NCBI GenBank assembly: GCA_937927335.1
Contig: CALBDU010000059.1
Location: 1-36,199, forward strand
Direction of reading: 5' to 3'
Length of the DNA: 36,199 bases
DNA from: an uncultured Clostridium sp.
GTDB lineage: Bacteria; Bacillota; Clostridia; Clostridiales; Clostridiaceae
Position 1 is the first letter of the stretch, and the number at the start of each line of letters is the position of its first letter. Below are positions 13,280-21,324 of this stretch, one piece after another. Made by a program: the position numbers and the translations under genes. Below the pieces are notes generated by a model. That model saw nothing but the letters and a program-made list of their open reading frames with translations, made no database searches and was not told the origin of the DNA.

Positions 13280-14122
13280 ATGGAAGAACAGTTAATTTCA
13301 AAGGTTTATGAAGAGGTAAAAAAGATGCTTGGTAATAACCAGGTTGATACAGCACAAATTGAAAACGTTGTATCGGAAATGGTTAAAAGCAATTTTGCCC
13401 AGGAATTTGAGAAGGAGGAAAGGGGTATGAAAACACCAGGCCTTACTGAATTTGTTGGCACCGGTATCGGCGACACAATTGGACTAGTAATAGCAAATAT
13501 AGATTCATCTCTCCATGAAAAAATGGGGATTGATAAAAGGTTTAGATCCATAGGGATTATAGGGGCAAGAACAGGGGCGGGACCTCAGATTATGGCAGCA
13601 GACGAAGCTGTTAAGGCTACCAATACTGAAATAGTTTCCATAGAACTGCCAAGGGATACAAAGGGAGGAGCAGGCCATGGCTGCCTGATCATATTTGGAG
13701 CAGAGGACGTATCTGATGCCAGAAGGGCAGTGGAGGTAACACTTAAGGAACTGCCAAGGACCTTTGGAGATGTATACGGCAATGAGGCAGGCCATCTGGA
13801 AATGCAGTACAGTGCCAGGGCAAGCCTTGCAATAAATAAAGCTTTTGGTTCACCTGTGGGAAAAGCATTTGGTTTGGTTATAGGTGCTCCTGCAGCCATA
13901 GGGGTTTTAATGGCAGATACAGCTGTTAAAACAGCAAACGTAGAAGTTGTGGCTTATTCAAGCCCATCATCCGGCACTTCCCATTCCAACGAAGTTATTA
14001 TTGCAATTACAGGAGATTCCGGAGCAGTGAGGCAGGCGGTTATAGCTGGCAGGGAAGCAGGGATAAAGCTTTTAAATGCATTAGGAGAAGAACCAGCTTC
14101 AACTACCCAGCCGTATATTTAA
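13280..14122 (+). CDS. pduB: trimeric shell protein PduB, with internal start for PduB'
   Basis: This 280-residue tandem BMC protein (BMC-T) forms pseudohexameric trimers in the shell. The N-terminal extension MEEQLISKVYEEVKKMLGNN is an amphipathic helix that in enteric PduB links the shell to the enzyme core. BMC repeat one covers about 55-165 and repeat two 170-270 (VGKAFGLVIGAPAAIGVLMADTAVKTANVEVV). An in-frame ATG at codon 50 (13427) follows AAGGAGG by 8 bases and would give a 231-residue PduB' lacking the extension, as known for Salmonella. It starts 20 bases after pduA and ends 19 bases before pduC. Confidence 0.95.
   Translation: MEEQLISKVYEEVKKMLGNNQVDTAQIENVVSEMVKSNFAQEFEKEERGMKTPGLTEFVGTGIGDTIGLVIANIDSSLHEKMGIDKRFRSIGIIGARTGAGPQIMAADEAVKATNTEIVSIELPRDTKGGAGHGCLIIFGAEDVSDARRAVEVTLKELPRTFGDVYGNEAGHLEMQYSARASLAINKAFGSPVGKAFGLVIGAPAAIGVLMADTAVKTANVEVVAYSSPSSGTSHSNEVIIAITGDSGAVRQAVIAGREAGIKLLNALGEEPASTTQPYI
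13427..14122 (+). CDS. pduB: PduB' short form from internal translation start
   Basis: Same frame as pduB. AAGGAGG (13412-13418) precedes the ATG at 13427 by 8 bases and is the better ribosome site of the two. Product 231 residues beginning MKTPGLTEFVGTGIG. The Salmonella counterpart is made the same way and is of nearly the same size. Two products from one gene is inferred here, not shown. Confidence 0.65.
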   Translation: MKTPGLTEFVGTGIGDTIGLVIANIDSSLHEKMGIDKRFRSIGIIGARTGAGPQIMAADEAVKATNTEIVSIELPRDTKGGAGHGCLIIFGAEDVSDARRAVEVTLKELPRTFGDVYGNEAGHLEMQYSARASLAINKAFGSPVGKAFGLVIGAPAAIGVLMADTAVKTANVEVVAYSSPSSGTSHSNEVIIAITGDSGAVRQAVIAGREAGIKLLNALGEEPASTTQPYI

Positions 14123-14141
14123 ATGAAGGGTAGTGGGTAAT

Positions 14142-15806
14142 ATGAAAAGATCCAAACGTTTCACAGTGTTGGAAAAACGAGATGTTAATAAGGATGGATT
14201 TGTTAAAGACTGGCCGGAGGTAGGACTAATAGCAGTAGGCAGCCCTAATGATCCAAAGCCGTCAATTAAAGTTGAAAACGGTATGGTGGTTGAAATGGAT
14301 GGCAAAAAAAGAGAGGATTTTGATTTTATAGATTATTTCCTTGCAGACCATGCCATTGATATAAACAGAACAGTAGAAGCTATGAAAATGGATTCCATGG
14401 AAATATCCAGGATGCTGGTGGATATACATGTTCCAAGAAATGAAATTGTAAATATCACAACTGCTTTAACACCCGCAAAGCTGGTGGAGGTAGTAGATAA
14501 CTTAAACGTAGTTGAAATGATGATGGCTATGCAGAAAATGAGGGCAAGAAAAATTCCATCCAATCAATGTCATGTTACAAATGTAAAGGACAACCCTCTT
14601 CTAATTGCAGCAGATGCGGCAGAAGCAGCTATCAGAGGCTTTGATGAAATGGAAACTACAGTAGGAGTTGTAAGATATGCGCCTTTTAATGCCCTGGGCC
14701 TGCTGGTGGGCTCCCAGACTGGAAGAGGCGGAGTGCTTACCCAGTGTGCACTGGAGGAGGCAACAGAGCTAAAGCTTGGAATGCAAGGCCTTACATCCTA
14801 TGCAGAAACTATATCAGTGTATGGTACTGAGCAGGTTTTCGTTGACGGAGACGACACACCATGGTCTAAATCCTTCCTGGCATCAGCATACGCATCAAGG
14901 GGACTTAAAATGAGATTTACATCAGGGTCTGGCTCTGAGGTTCAGATGGGATATGCAGAGGGAAAATCCATGCTCTATCTTGAGGCAAGATGCATAATGA
15001 TTACAAAAGGTGCAGGAGTTCAGGGACTTCAAAACGGGTCAATCAGCTGCATAGGCGTTCCAGGTGCAGTATCTGGCGGCATTAGGGCAGTTATGGGAGA
15101 AAATCTGATAACCTCCATGCTGGACCTTGAAGTGGCATCCGGCAACGACCAGACCTTTACCCATTCCCAGATAAGAAAAACAGCAAGAACCTTGCTGCAG
15201 TTCCTGCCTGGAACAGATTTTATATTTTCAGGCTATAGTGCAGTGCCTAACTACGACAATATGTTTGCCGGATCTAATTTTGACTGTGATGATTATGATG
15301 ACTATCTGGTGCTGCAGAGGGATATGAAGGTTGAAGGAGGCTTGAAGCCTGTTAAGGAAGAGGATGTAATTGCCATAAGAACCAAGGCTGCAAAAGCGCT
15401 GCAGGCAGTATTCAAGGAACTGGGGCTTCCTATAATTGCTGATGAAGAGATTGAAGCAGTAATATATGCCCATGGCAGCGAGGATATGCCTCCTAGAAAT
15501 GTAGTGGAGGATTTAAAGGCTGCCCAGGATATTTTAAAAAGAGGTGTAACAGGACTGGATATAGTTAAGGCACTTGCAAAGGGCGGCTTTAACGATGTGG
15601 CAGAAAATGTGCTGAATCTGCTTAAGCAAAGAATTGCAGGAGATTATCTCCATACATCCTCCATATTTGACAGCAACTTTAATGTAATCACCGCTGTAAA
15701 CAATCCAAATGATTATATGGGACCTGGAACTGGTTATAGGCTTCAAGGGGCAAGATGGGACGAAATAAAGAACATCAACCAAGCTCTGGACCCTGCTGAA
15801 ATGTAG
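14142..15806 (+). CDS. pduC: adenosylcobalamin-dependent propanediol (diol) dehydratase, large subunit
   Basis: I take the ATG at 14142 (MKRSKRFTVLEKR), giving 554 residues, the family's exact usual length; an in-frame GTG at 14133 is upstream. The enzyme converts 1,2-propanediol to propionaldehyde, and often glycerol to 3-hydroxypropionaldehyde, by a cobalamin radical mechanism in the microcompartment lumen. Highly conserved stretches are visible: NVVEMMMAMQKMRARKIPSNQCHVTNVKDNP, EETTVGVVRYAPFNALGLLVGSQTGR, GDDTPWSKSFLASAYASRGLKMRFTSGSGSEVQMGYAEGKSMLYLEARC, LQNGSISCIGVPGAVSGGIRAV and FIFSGYSAVPNYDNMFAGSNFD. It works with PduD and PduE. No lesion is seen. Confidence 0.97.
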   Translation: MKRSKRFTVLEKRDVNKDGFVKDWPEVGLIAVGSPNDPKPSIKVENGMVVEMDGKKREDFDFIDYFLADHAIDINRTVEAMKMDSMEISRMLVDIHVPRNEIVNITTALTPAKLVEVVDNLNVVEMMMAMQKMRARKIPSNQCHVTNVKDNPLLIAADAAEAAIRGFDEMETTVGVVRYAPFNALGLLVGSQTGRGGVLTQCALEEATELKLGMQGLTSYAETISVYGTEQVFVDGDDTPWSKSFLASAYASRGLKMRFTSGSGSEVQMGYAEGKSMLYLEARCIMITKGAGVQGLQNGSISCIGVPGAVSGGIRAVMGENLITSMLDLEVASGNDQTFTHSQIRKTARTLLQFLPGTDFIFSGYSAVPNYDNMFAGSNFDCDDYDDYLVLQRDMKVEGGLKPVKEEDVIAIRTKAAKALQAVFKELGLPIIADEEIEAVIYAHGSEDMPPRNVVEDLKAAQDILKRGVTGLDIVKALAKGGFNDVAENVLNLLKQRIAGDYLHTSSIFDSNFNVITAVNNPNDYMGPGTGYRLQGARWDEIKNINQALDPAEM

Positions 15807-15825
15807 TAAGGGGAGGGAGAGGACT

Positions 15826-16500
15826 ATGAAAACATTATCCAACGATGAATTGATAAAAATGATAACCAGTGAAGTGGTAAAGAGAATAAAAGAAAATCAA
15901 AAGGAAATTCCCAAGGCTGCAAATATGTTATCTGCAGTGGGAGATTCAGCAAGCAAGCTGGATCTTCAGGAAATGGGCGAGGCAAAATCCGGTACCAGAA
16001 GCGACGAGGTAGTAATTGCTCTTGCTCCAGCCTTTGGAAGGACACAAAATGAAACAATTATAGGTATTCCTCACTGTCAGGTTCTAAAAGAGATCATGGC
16101 TGGCGTTGAGGAGGAAGGTCTGGTTCCAAGAGTAATAAGAGTGTTGAAAACCTCAGACGTGGCATTTTTAAGTCATGATGCTGCGAAGCTCAGCGGCTCA
16201 GGTATTGGCATTGGCATTCAATCTAAGGGAACCACCGTTATTCATCAAAAGGACCTGGAGCCTTTAAACAACCTTGAATTGTTTTCACAGGCACCTTTAA
16301 TTGATTTAAAAACCTTCAGGGCTATAGGCAAGAATGCGGCTAAATATGCCAAGGGTGAATCTCCGGATCCTGTTCCGGTAAAAAATGACCAGATGGCAAG
16401 GCCCAGATTTCAGGCTAAGGCGGCAGTGCTTCACATAAAGGAAACTGAACATGTGGTTAGCGGGGCAAAGCCTGTTGAACTTAAAGTTGTTTTTAAGTAG
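15826..16500 (+). CDS. pduD: diol dehydratase, medium subunit
   Basis: This 224-residue medium subunit contributes to cobalamin binding at the interface with PduC. The N-terminal helix MKTLSNDELIKMITSEVVKRIKE is the typical lumen-targeting peptide of PduD. The core carries EVVIALAPAFGRTQNETIIGIPHCQVLKEIMAGVEEEGLVPRVIRVLKTSDVAFLSHDAAKLSGSGIGIGIQSKGTTVIHQKDLEPLNNLELFSQAP, diagnostic for the family. It starts 19 bases after pduC behind GGGGAGGGAGAGG. Length matches the family. Confidence 0.96.
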   Translation: MKTLSNDELIKMITSEVVKRIKENQKEIPKAANMLSAVGDSASKLDLQEMGEAKSGTRSDEVVIALAPAFGRTQNETIIGIPHCQVLKEIMAGVEEEGLVPRVIRVLKTSDVAFLSHDAAKLSGSGIGIGIQSKGTTVIHQKDLEPLNNLELFSQAPLIDLKTFRAIGKNAAKYAKGESPDPVPVKNDQMARPRFQAKAAVLHIKETEHVVSGAKPVELKVVFK

Positions 16501-16512
16501 GAGGTGATGTTA

Positions 16513-17037
16513 ATGGACGAAAATTTAAATTTGGAAGAGATTATAAGGGAAGTTATAAGTTCAATGATGAATGGTGATGCACCAAAGCAGTATGAATCCA
16601 GAGATGCCTGCGGAAGTAACTGTGAAGTTAAGCTTAAAGTATCAGATTACCCGCTGGCGCAAAAGAGCAAGGAGCTTATAAAGACCCGGACGGGAAAAGG
16701 CTTGGATGACATAACTCTGGAATCGGTTCTAAAGGGCGGAACAACCTCAGATGATATTAAAATAACTGCTGATATTCTGCTATATCAGGCACAGATTGCA
16801 GACAGTGCTGGAAGATATCAGTTTGCCTTCAATCTGAGAAGGGCAGCCGAGCTTACTGTGGTGCCGGACCAAAGAGTATTGGAAATATATAATGCACTTA
16901 GGCCTTACAGGTCAACAAAGCAGCAGCTTATGGACATAGCCTCCGAGCTGGAAAACAAGTATAATGCAAAAATTAACGCCAAGCTTGTTAGAGAAGCCTG
17001 TGAAGTATATGAAAAAAGAGGAAGGCTAATGGTATAG
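16513..17037 (+). CDS. pduE: diol dehydratase, small subunit
   Basis: I choose ATG at 16513, 8 bases after AGGAGG (16499-16504), giving 174 residues; a GTG at 16504 and ATG at 16507 overlap the ribosome site. The N-terminal part DENLNLEEIIREVISSMMNG is an amphipathic helix like the lumen-targeting peptides of the neighbours. The core has family segments SDYPLAQKSKELIKTRTGKGLDDITLESVLKGG, LLYQAQIADSAGRYQFAFNLRRAAELTVVPDQRVLEIYNALRPYRSTKQQL. It completes the (PduCDE)2 dehydratase. A 66-base spacer with a hairpin separates it from pduG. Confidence 0.95.
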   Translation: MDENLNLEEIIREVISSMMNGDAPKQYESRDACGSNCEVKLKVSDYPLAQKSKELIKTRTGKGLDDITLESVLKGGTTSDDIKITADILLYQAQIADSAGRYQFAFNLRRAAELTVVPDQRVLEIYNALRPYRSTKQQLMDIASELENKYNAKINAKLVREACEVYEKRGRLMV

Positions 17038-17058
17038 ATTCTGCCCGAAGCGTTTGAC

Positions 17059-17086
17059 GGGGCTTTTGGAGCTATACTTAAGCCCC
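17059..17086 (+). other. intra-operon hairpin between pduE and pduG
   Basis: GGGGCTT (17059-17065) pairs with AAGCCCC (17080-17086) around a 14-base loop in the 66-base pduE-pduG gap, the longest gap within pduA-pduT. No T-run follows. It could mark a processing or mRNA-stability boundary that sets dehydratase level above reactivase level. Low-level inference. Confidence 0.4.
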
Positions 17087-17112
17087 GCAAAACAATACAA
17101 GGGGTGATAAAT

Positions 17113-18930
17113 TTGAAGCTTATTGCGGGAGTAGATGTTGGAAATTCAACCACAGAGGTGGCTCTGGCTGATATTGAAGGTGAATTGAGGTTCCTGTCTT
17201 GTGCCATGGTTTCAACCACCGGCATAAAGGGAACCAGGGACAATGTTGCAGGAATAATTTTGGGCCTTAAGGATGCCTGCAGCAAGATAAAAAAAGATGT
17301 GAAGGAACTTCAATGTATATGTCTAAATGAAGCAACTCCGGTAATAGGAGATGTAGCCATGGAGACCATAACTGAAACAATTATAACCGAATCCACCATG
17401 ATAGGCCATAATCCGGACACTCCCGGAGGCCTGGGGGTTGGCAGAGGAAAAACGGTTTTTCTGGATGAACTGACAAGCCTTCACAGCACTGAAGAGGTTA
17501 TATGCGTTGTTCCAGCCAGCATTGATTTTGAAAATGCCGCCAGAAAAGTGAATCAGGCAGTAGATGAAAATATCAGGATCAATGGCTTGATAGTGCAGGG
17601 AGATGACGGGGTGCTGATAGCAAACAGGCTTAGAATAAAGATCCCCATAGTTGACGAGGTAGCTTTTATAAATAAAGTTCCTATGGGCATGGCTGCAGCA
17701 GTTGAGGTAGCGGCACCCGGCACTGCCATTAAGGTGCTTTCCAATCCATATGGTCTTGCCACCATATTCAATCTTTCCTCTGACGAAACAAAACATGTTA
17801 TTCCAATTTCCAGGGCTCTTATAGGAAACAGGTCTGCTGTAGTTATAAGGACTCCAGAGGGAGATGTTAAGGAAAGGGTAATACCTGCCGGGAAGCTTGT
17901 CCTTCTTGGAAAGCTTAAAAAGGAGGTTTCCATAGAGGAAGGCTCTGAAAAAATTATAGAAAACCTGGAGGAGGTCTGGCCTATGGAGGACGTATGCGGG
18001 GAACCAGGCACCAATGTAGGTGGAATGATTGAAAGAGTGAAGCAGGTTATGGCAGAGATTACAAACCAGGGAAAGGAAGAAATTAAAATTCAGGATATAC
18101 TGCCGGTGGATACCTTCGTACCTCAAAAGGTACATGGAGGACTTGCCGGGGAATTTTCACTGGAAAATGCAGTGGCGCTGGCGGCCATGGTTAAGACCAG
18201 CAGGCTTCCAATGGAGGCTGTGGCCAGGAAGCTTAAGGATGAAACAGGAGTAAATGTAATCATTGGAGGCATTGAAGCCAATATGGCTGTATATGGCGCA
18301 CTGACCACTCCGGGCACGGATAAGCCCCTGATAATCCTTGATTTGGGAGGAGGCTCCACAGACTCGGCCTTTATAAACAGGGATGGTGCTGTTAGGTCAA
18401 TCCATCATGCAGGTGCCGGGGAAATGGTTACCATACTGATAAAATCGGAGCTTGGACTGGAGGATTACAACCTGGCAGAGGATATTAAAAAGTACCCTCT
18501 GGCAAGGGTGGAAAGCCTGTTCAACATCAGATATGAGGATGGCTCGGTATGCTTTTTTCAAAATCCCCTGGATCCGTCAATATTTGCAAGAAATATAGTG
18601 GTGAAAAAGGATGAGATGATACCAATACCAACAAGGCATTCCATTGAAAAAATAAGACTGGTAAGACGGGAAGCAAAGAAGAAGGTATTTATAACAAATA
18701 TTATAAGAGCCTTGAAGGATGTGGCACCAAACCATAATCTCCGTGCAGTGGATTTTGTGGTGCTGGTTGGTGGTTCGGCCCTTGATTTTGAGATACCGGA
18801 TATGATATCTGATGAGCTTTCCCATTATGGAATTGTCAGCGGCAGCGGTAATATAAGAGGATTGGAAGGACCAAGAAATGCTGTAGCTACAGGGCTGGTA
18901 ATTAATTATTATAAAAACCGAGGTGTTTAA
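17113..18930 (+). CDS. pduG: diol dehydratase reactivase, large subunit
   Basis: I place the start at TTG 17113, 7 bases after AAGGGGTG, so the protein begins MKLIAGVDVGNSTTEVALAD, aligning with PduG starts; about 605 residues. It is an ATP-dependent, actin/Hsp70-fold chaperone that exchanges damaged cobalamin from the dehydratase. Visible: the first phosphate loop GVDVGNSTTEVALAD, ATPVIGDVAMETITETIITESTMIGHNPDTPGGLGVG, and the second phosphate loop LIILDLGGGSTDSAFINRDG, plus VVLVGGSALDFEIP near the C-terminus. It works with PduH; the next gene starts at the base after its stop. Confidence 0.95.
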   Translation: MKLIAGVDVGNSTTEVALADIEGELRFLSCAMVSTTGIKGTRDNVAGIILGLKDACSKIKKDVKELQCICLNEATPVIGDVAMETITETIITESTMIGHNPDTPGGLGVGRGKTVFLDELTSLHSTEEVICVVPASIDFENAARKVNQAVDENIRINGLIVQGDDGVLIANRLRIKIPIVDEVAFINKVPMGMAAAVEVAAPGTAIKVLSNPYGLATIFNLSSDETKHVIPISRALIGNRSAVVIRTPEGDVKERVIPAGKLVLLGKLKKEVSIEEGSEKIIENLEEVWPMEDVCGEPGTNVGGMIERVKQVMAEITNQGKEEIKIQDILPVDTFVPQKVHGGLAGEFSLENAVALAAMVKTSRLPMEAVARKLKDETGVNVIIGGIEANMAVYGALTTPGTDKPLIILDLGGGSTDSAFINRDGAVRSIHHAGAGEMVTILIKSELGLEDYNLAEDIKKYPLARVESLFNIRYEDGSVCFFQNPLDPSIFARNIVVKKDEMIPIPTRHSIEKIRLVRREAKKKVFITNIIRALKDVAPNHNLRAVDFVVLVGGSALDFEIPDMISDELSHYGIVSGSGNIRGLEGPRNAVATGLVINYYKNRGV

Positions 18931-19296
18931 ATGGAAGAATATAAGAAACCCTGTATAGTATTAGTTGCAAGGGATCCTGATGAAGATGTGCTCAGACAGC
19001 TGCTGGCAGGCACTGAGGAGGAAGGTATACCAGCTGAAGTAATGAGGGCAAGGTATTCTGAGGTGATGTCAGAAACCCATAATGCTTCGGAAGCTTCAAG
19101 GCTGGGTATTGGCATAGGGGTTTTTGGCAACAGGGTTATACTTCATTTTAACAAGCTAAGGGAAGATAAGCCTGTTATTGATACAAGAATCGGAAGGTTT
19201 GAATTATATAAGGCAAGAAATATAGGAAGCAATGCAGCAAGATTGTATAAGGTAATGCCTCTTAAAGGGGATGTGGAGGTGCAAAATGAAGGATGA
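18931..19296 (+). CDS. pduH: diol dehydratase reactivase, small subunit
   Basis: This 121-residue protein shares the fold of the dehydratase medium subunit and displaces it during cofactor exchange: PCIVLVARDPDEDVLRQLLAGTEEEGIPAEVMRARY, then SEASRLGIGIGVFGNRVILHFNKLREDKPV. The ATG follows directly after the pduG stop, and its end overlaps the next gene by 11 bases, so translation is coupled through pduG-H-K. Slightly longer than the enteric version of about 116. Confidence 0.93.
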   Translation: MEEYKKPCIVLVARDPDEDVLRQLLAGTEEEGIPAEVMRARYSEVMSETHNASEASRLGIGIGVFGNRVILHFNKLREDKPVIDTRIGRFELYKARNIGSNAARLYKVMPLKGDVEVQNEG

Positions 19297-19846
19297 AGCA
19301 TTGGGGCTCATAGAAACAGTAGGTCTGGCTGCGGCTGTTGAGGCTGCTGATACATGCTTGAAAAGCGCCAGGGTAAAACTGGTGGGCTATGAATTATCAA
19401 AGGGAATGGGACTGGTTACAGTGAAAATCCAGGGGGATGTTTCTGCTGTGCAGGCAGCCTTGAATTCAGCAAAGGCCAGTGCAGAGATAGTAAATAAGGT
19501 ATATTCCGTACTGCTTATTCCAAGACCCTCTGAAAATATAGACCTTTTGGTTAATAATCCCCTGACAACAGGCAACAGTATTCAGGATGCCCCTTCAGCG
19601 GAAGACATTGGAGAAAAAGCTGCCTGGAAGCACTGCATAGCAGAAGAGCCCCAGGAAGAACCTGGTCAGGTAGAAGAACTTGAAAAAAATGAACCACGGC
19701 ATGAAGAAACAAAGCAAAGAATTTTCAGTGATAATTCAAAGCAGTATACCTGCAACATATGCAGGGATCCAGCATGTTCCAGAATCAAGGGAGCTCCAAG
19801 AAAGCTGTGCATACATTATGAAGAGTTTGAAGGTGATATTAAATGA
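19286..19846 (+). CDS. pduK: BMC shell protein with Cys-rich C-terminal extension (PduK-like)
   Basis: The ATG at 19286 follows GGAGGTG and gives 186 residues. A BMC domain covers about residues 3-90 (EALGLIETVGLAAAVEAADTCLKSARVKLVGYELSKGMGLVTVKIQGDVSAVQAAL). A flexible acidic linker of about 60 residues (rich in E, P, Q) follows, ending in a Cys cluster CNICRDPACSRIKGAPRKLC, spaced CX2CX4CX10C, then IHYEEFEGDIK. PduK proteins carry such a tail, proposed to bind iron-sulfur or another metal. It lies between the reactivase and PduL and overlaps pduL by 4 bases. Its function in the shell is not established. Confidence 0.88.
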   Translation: MKDEALGLIETVGLAAAVEAADTCLKSARVKLVGYELSKGMGLVTVKIQGDVSAVQAALNSAKASAEIVNKVYSVLLIPRPSENIDLLVNNPLTTGNSIQDAPSAEDIGEKAAWKHCIAEEPQEEPGQVEELEKNEPRHEETKQRIFSDNSKQYTCNICRDPACSRIKGAPRKLCIHYEEFEGDIK

Positions 19847-20496
19847 GTAATTTAGACAAGACATTAATAGAGGATATAGCAGCTGAAGTGGTTAAAAAAT
19901 CAGGAATAAGGGAGAGAGGCTTTGTTATACCTGCAGGGGTTTCCAACAGACATATTCATCTTACTTCGGAGGATGTTGAAATACTGTTTGGCAAGGGCTA
20001 TAAGCTCACTGTAAAGAGCATGGTAAATCAGCCTGGTCAGTTCGCAGCCAGTGAAACAGTTGCCGTTGCAGGGCCCAAGGGTTCCTTTAACAAGGTAAGA
20101 ATACTGGGACCGGTAAGGCCTTTCAGCCAGATAGAAATATCCAGAACAGATGCCTATACTCTTGGAATAAATGCACCCAGCAGAAATTCATCGGACCTCG
20201 AAAATTCGGGAAGCCTCTGCGTTATTGGACCAAAGGGAATGAAAATATTAAATGAAAAAGTAATCTGTGCAAACCGCCATCTCCATATGCTGCCTGAAGA
20301 TCTTGACAGGTTTGGGGTAAAGGATGGAGATAGGGTTGATATTGAAACCTCCGGCAGCAAAGGAGTAATATTCAAAAACGTACTTGTAAGAGCAACAAAT
20401 ACCTCGGCTCTGGAATTCCACCTGGATACTGACGAAGCAAACGCCTGTGAGCTAAAGAACGGCGAATTTGTAAGAATAGCAGGGATCAGTAGATAA
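19843..20496 (+). CDS. pduL: phosphate propanoyltransferase
   Basis: This 217-residue enzyme transfers propionyl from CoA to phosphate and recycles CoA inside the compartment. Zinc-ligand histidines lie in the paired motifs GVSNRHIHLTSED (about residues 32-44) and VICANRHLHMLPEDLDRFGVKDGD (about 144-167). The first 20 residues, LDKTLIEDIAAEVVKKSG, form a lumen-targeting helix. Start ATG overlaps the pduK stop (ATGA). Full-length, with both beta-barrel halves. No propionate kinase (pduW) follows in this locus, so propionyl-phosphate must go to a kinase encoded elsewhere, such as acetate kinase. Confidence 0.95.
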   Translation: MSNLDKTLIEDIAAEVVKKSGIRERGFVIPAGVSNRHIHLTSEDVEILFGKGYKLTVKSMVNQPGQFAASETVAVAGPKGSFNKVRILGPVRPFSQIEISRTDAYTLGINAPSRNSSDLENSGSLCVIGPKGMKILNEKVICANRHLHMLPEDLDRFGVKDGDRVDIETSGSKGVIFKNVLVRATNTSALEFHLDTDEANACELKNGEFVRIAGISR

Positions 20497-20498
20497 CC

Positions 20499-21323
20499 AT
20501 GCTTGAATATGCAAACAGCATCATAAAACAGATGGAGGAATGCATAATAAACACCGAAAACCGCAGAGTTACCGGGGAACTTAAGGTGGGAGTTGACCTG
20601 GGTACGGCAAATATAGTTATCACAGTGCTGGATAAGGATAACAAGCCTCTGGCTGGGGCAATGTACCCTGCAGATGTTGTAAGAGACGGTATTGTGGTTG
20701 AATATTTGAAAAGTGTTGAAATAGTAAGAAGGTTAAAGGCAGAAATGGAAAAACAGCTTGGACGGGAGCTTCTATATGCAGCTACTGCAATACCTCCAGG
20801 AATAATAGAGGGCAATATCAGGGTCATAAAAAATGTAGTGGAAAGCTCAGGCTTTATTGTAACTGAAGTAATGGATGAGCCTGCTGCGGCTGCCCTGGTA
20901 CTGGGTAATAGAAACGGTGCGGTAGTGGACATAGGAGGAGGCACCACAGGAATTTCAATTATAGAGGATGGAAATGTAATATATTCCGGTGATGAAGCCA
21001 CCGGAGGAAGGCATCTGACCTTGGTTACCGCAGGAGCTCTGGGGATGGAATATGAGGAAGCGGAAAAATACAAGGTTGACAAGAAAAATGAAAATATGGT
21101 GGTTCCACTGGTTAGACCGGTAGTAGAAAAAATGGCTTCCATAATAGCAAAACATATATCAGGGTATAAGGTAGACATAATATACCTGGTGGGGGGAACC
21201 TGCTGTCTTAATGGCATTGAAGAAATAATAGAAAAGTACACCGGCATCAGGACGATAAAACCCTGCAATCCACTTTTGGCAACTCCCTTAGGTATTGCTA
21301 TGAGTGTTAAAAGAGGTGTTTGA
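20499..21323 (+). CDS. eutJ: EutJ-type Hsp70/actin-fold protein
   Basis: This 274-residue ATPase-like protein has the actin/Hsp70 fold without the substrate-binding C-terminal domain: phosphate loop 1 LKVGVDLGTANIVITVLDKD, EVMDEPAAAALVLGNRNGAVVDIGGGTTGISIIEDG (phosphate loop 2), and IIYLVGGTCCLNGIEEIIEKYTG (adenosine site). It matches EutJ, a poorly characterised chaperone of ethanolamine loci that also occurs in clostridial Pdu loci. It begins 3 bases after pduL and its end abuts the flavoprotein gene. Role suggested: assembly or cofactor exchange of encapsulated enzymes; not shown. The N-terminus MLEYANSIIKQMEECIINTE is amphipathic. Confidence 0.88.
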   Translation: MLEYANSIIKQMEECIINTENRRVTGELKVGVDLGTANIVITVLDKDNKPLAGAMYPADVVRDGIVVEYLKSVEIVRRLKAEMEKQLGRELLYAATAIPPGIIEGNIRVIKNVVESSGFIVTEVMDEPAAAALVLGNRNGAVVDIGGGTTGISIIEDGNVIYSGDEATGGRHLTLVTAGALGMEYEEAEKYKVDKKNENMVVPLVRPVVEKMASIIAKHISGYKVDIIYLVGGTCCLNGIEEIIEKYTGIRTIKPCNPLLATPLGIAMSVKRGV

Positions 21324-21324
21324 A

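Noticed and set aside
17323..18135. Long antisense ORF (270 codons) opposite pduG
   Set aside because: Aromatic and Cys/Tyr-rich shadow composition with no motif, fully inside the well-conserved pduG; typical of antisense frames in this codon usage.
19271..19285. Upstream start MWRCK for the PduK-like protein
   Set aside because: It would lie before and across the GGAGGTG ribosome site; ATG 19286 gives the proper BMC N-terminus.
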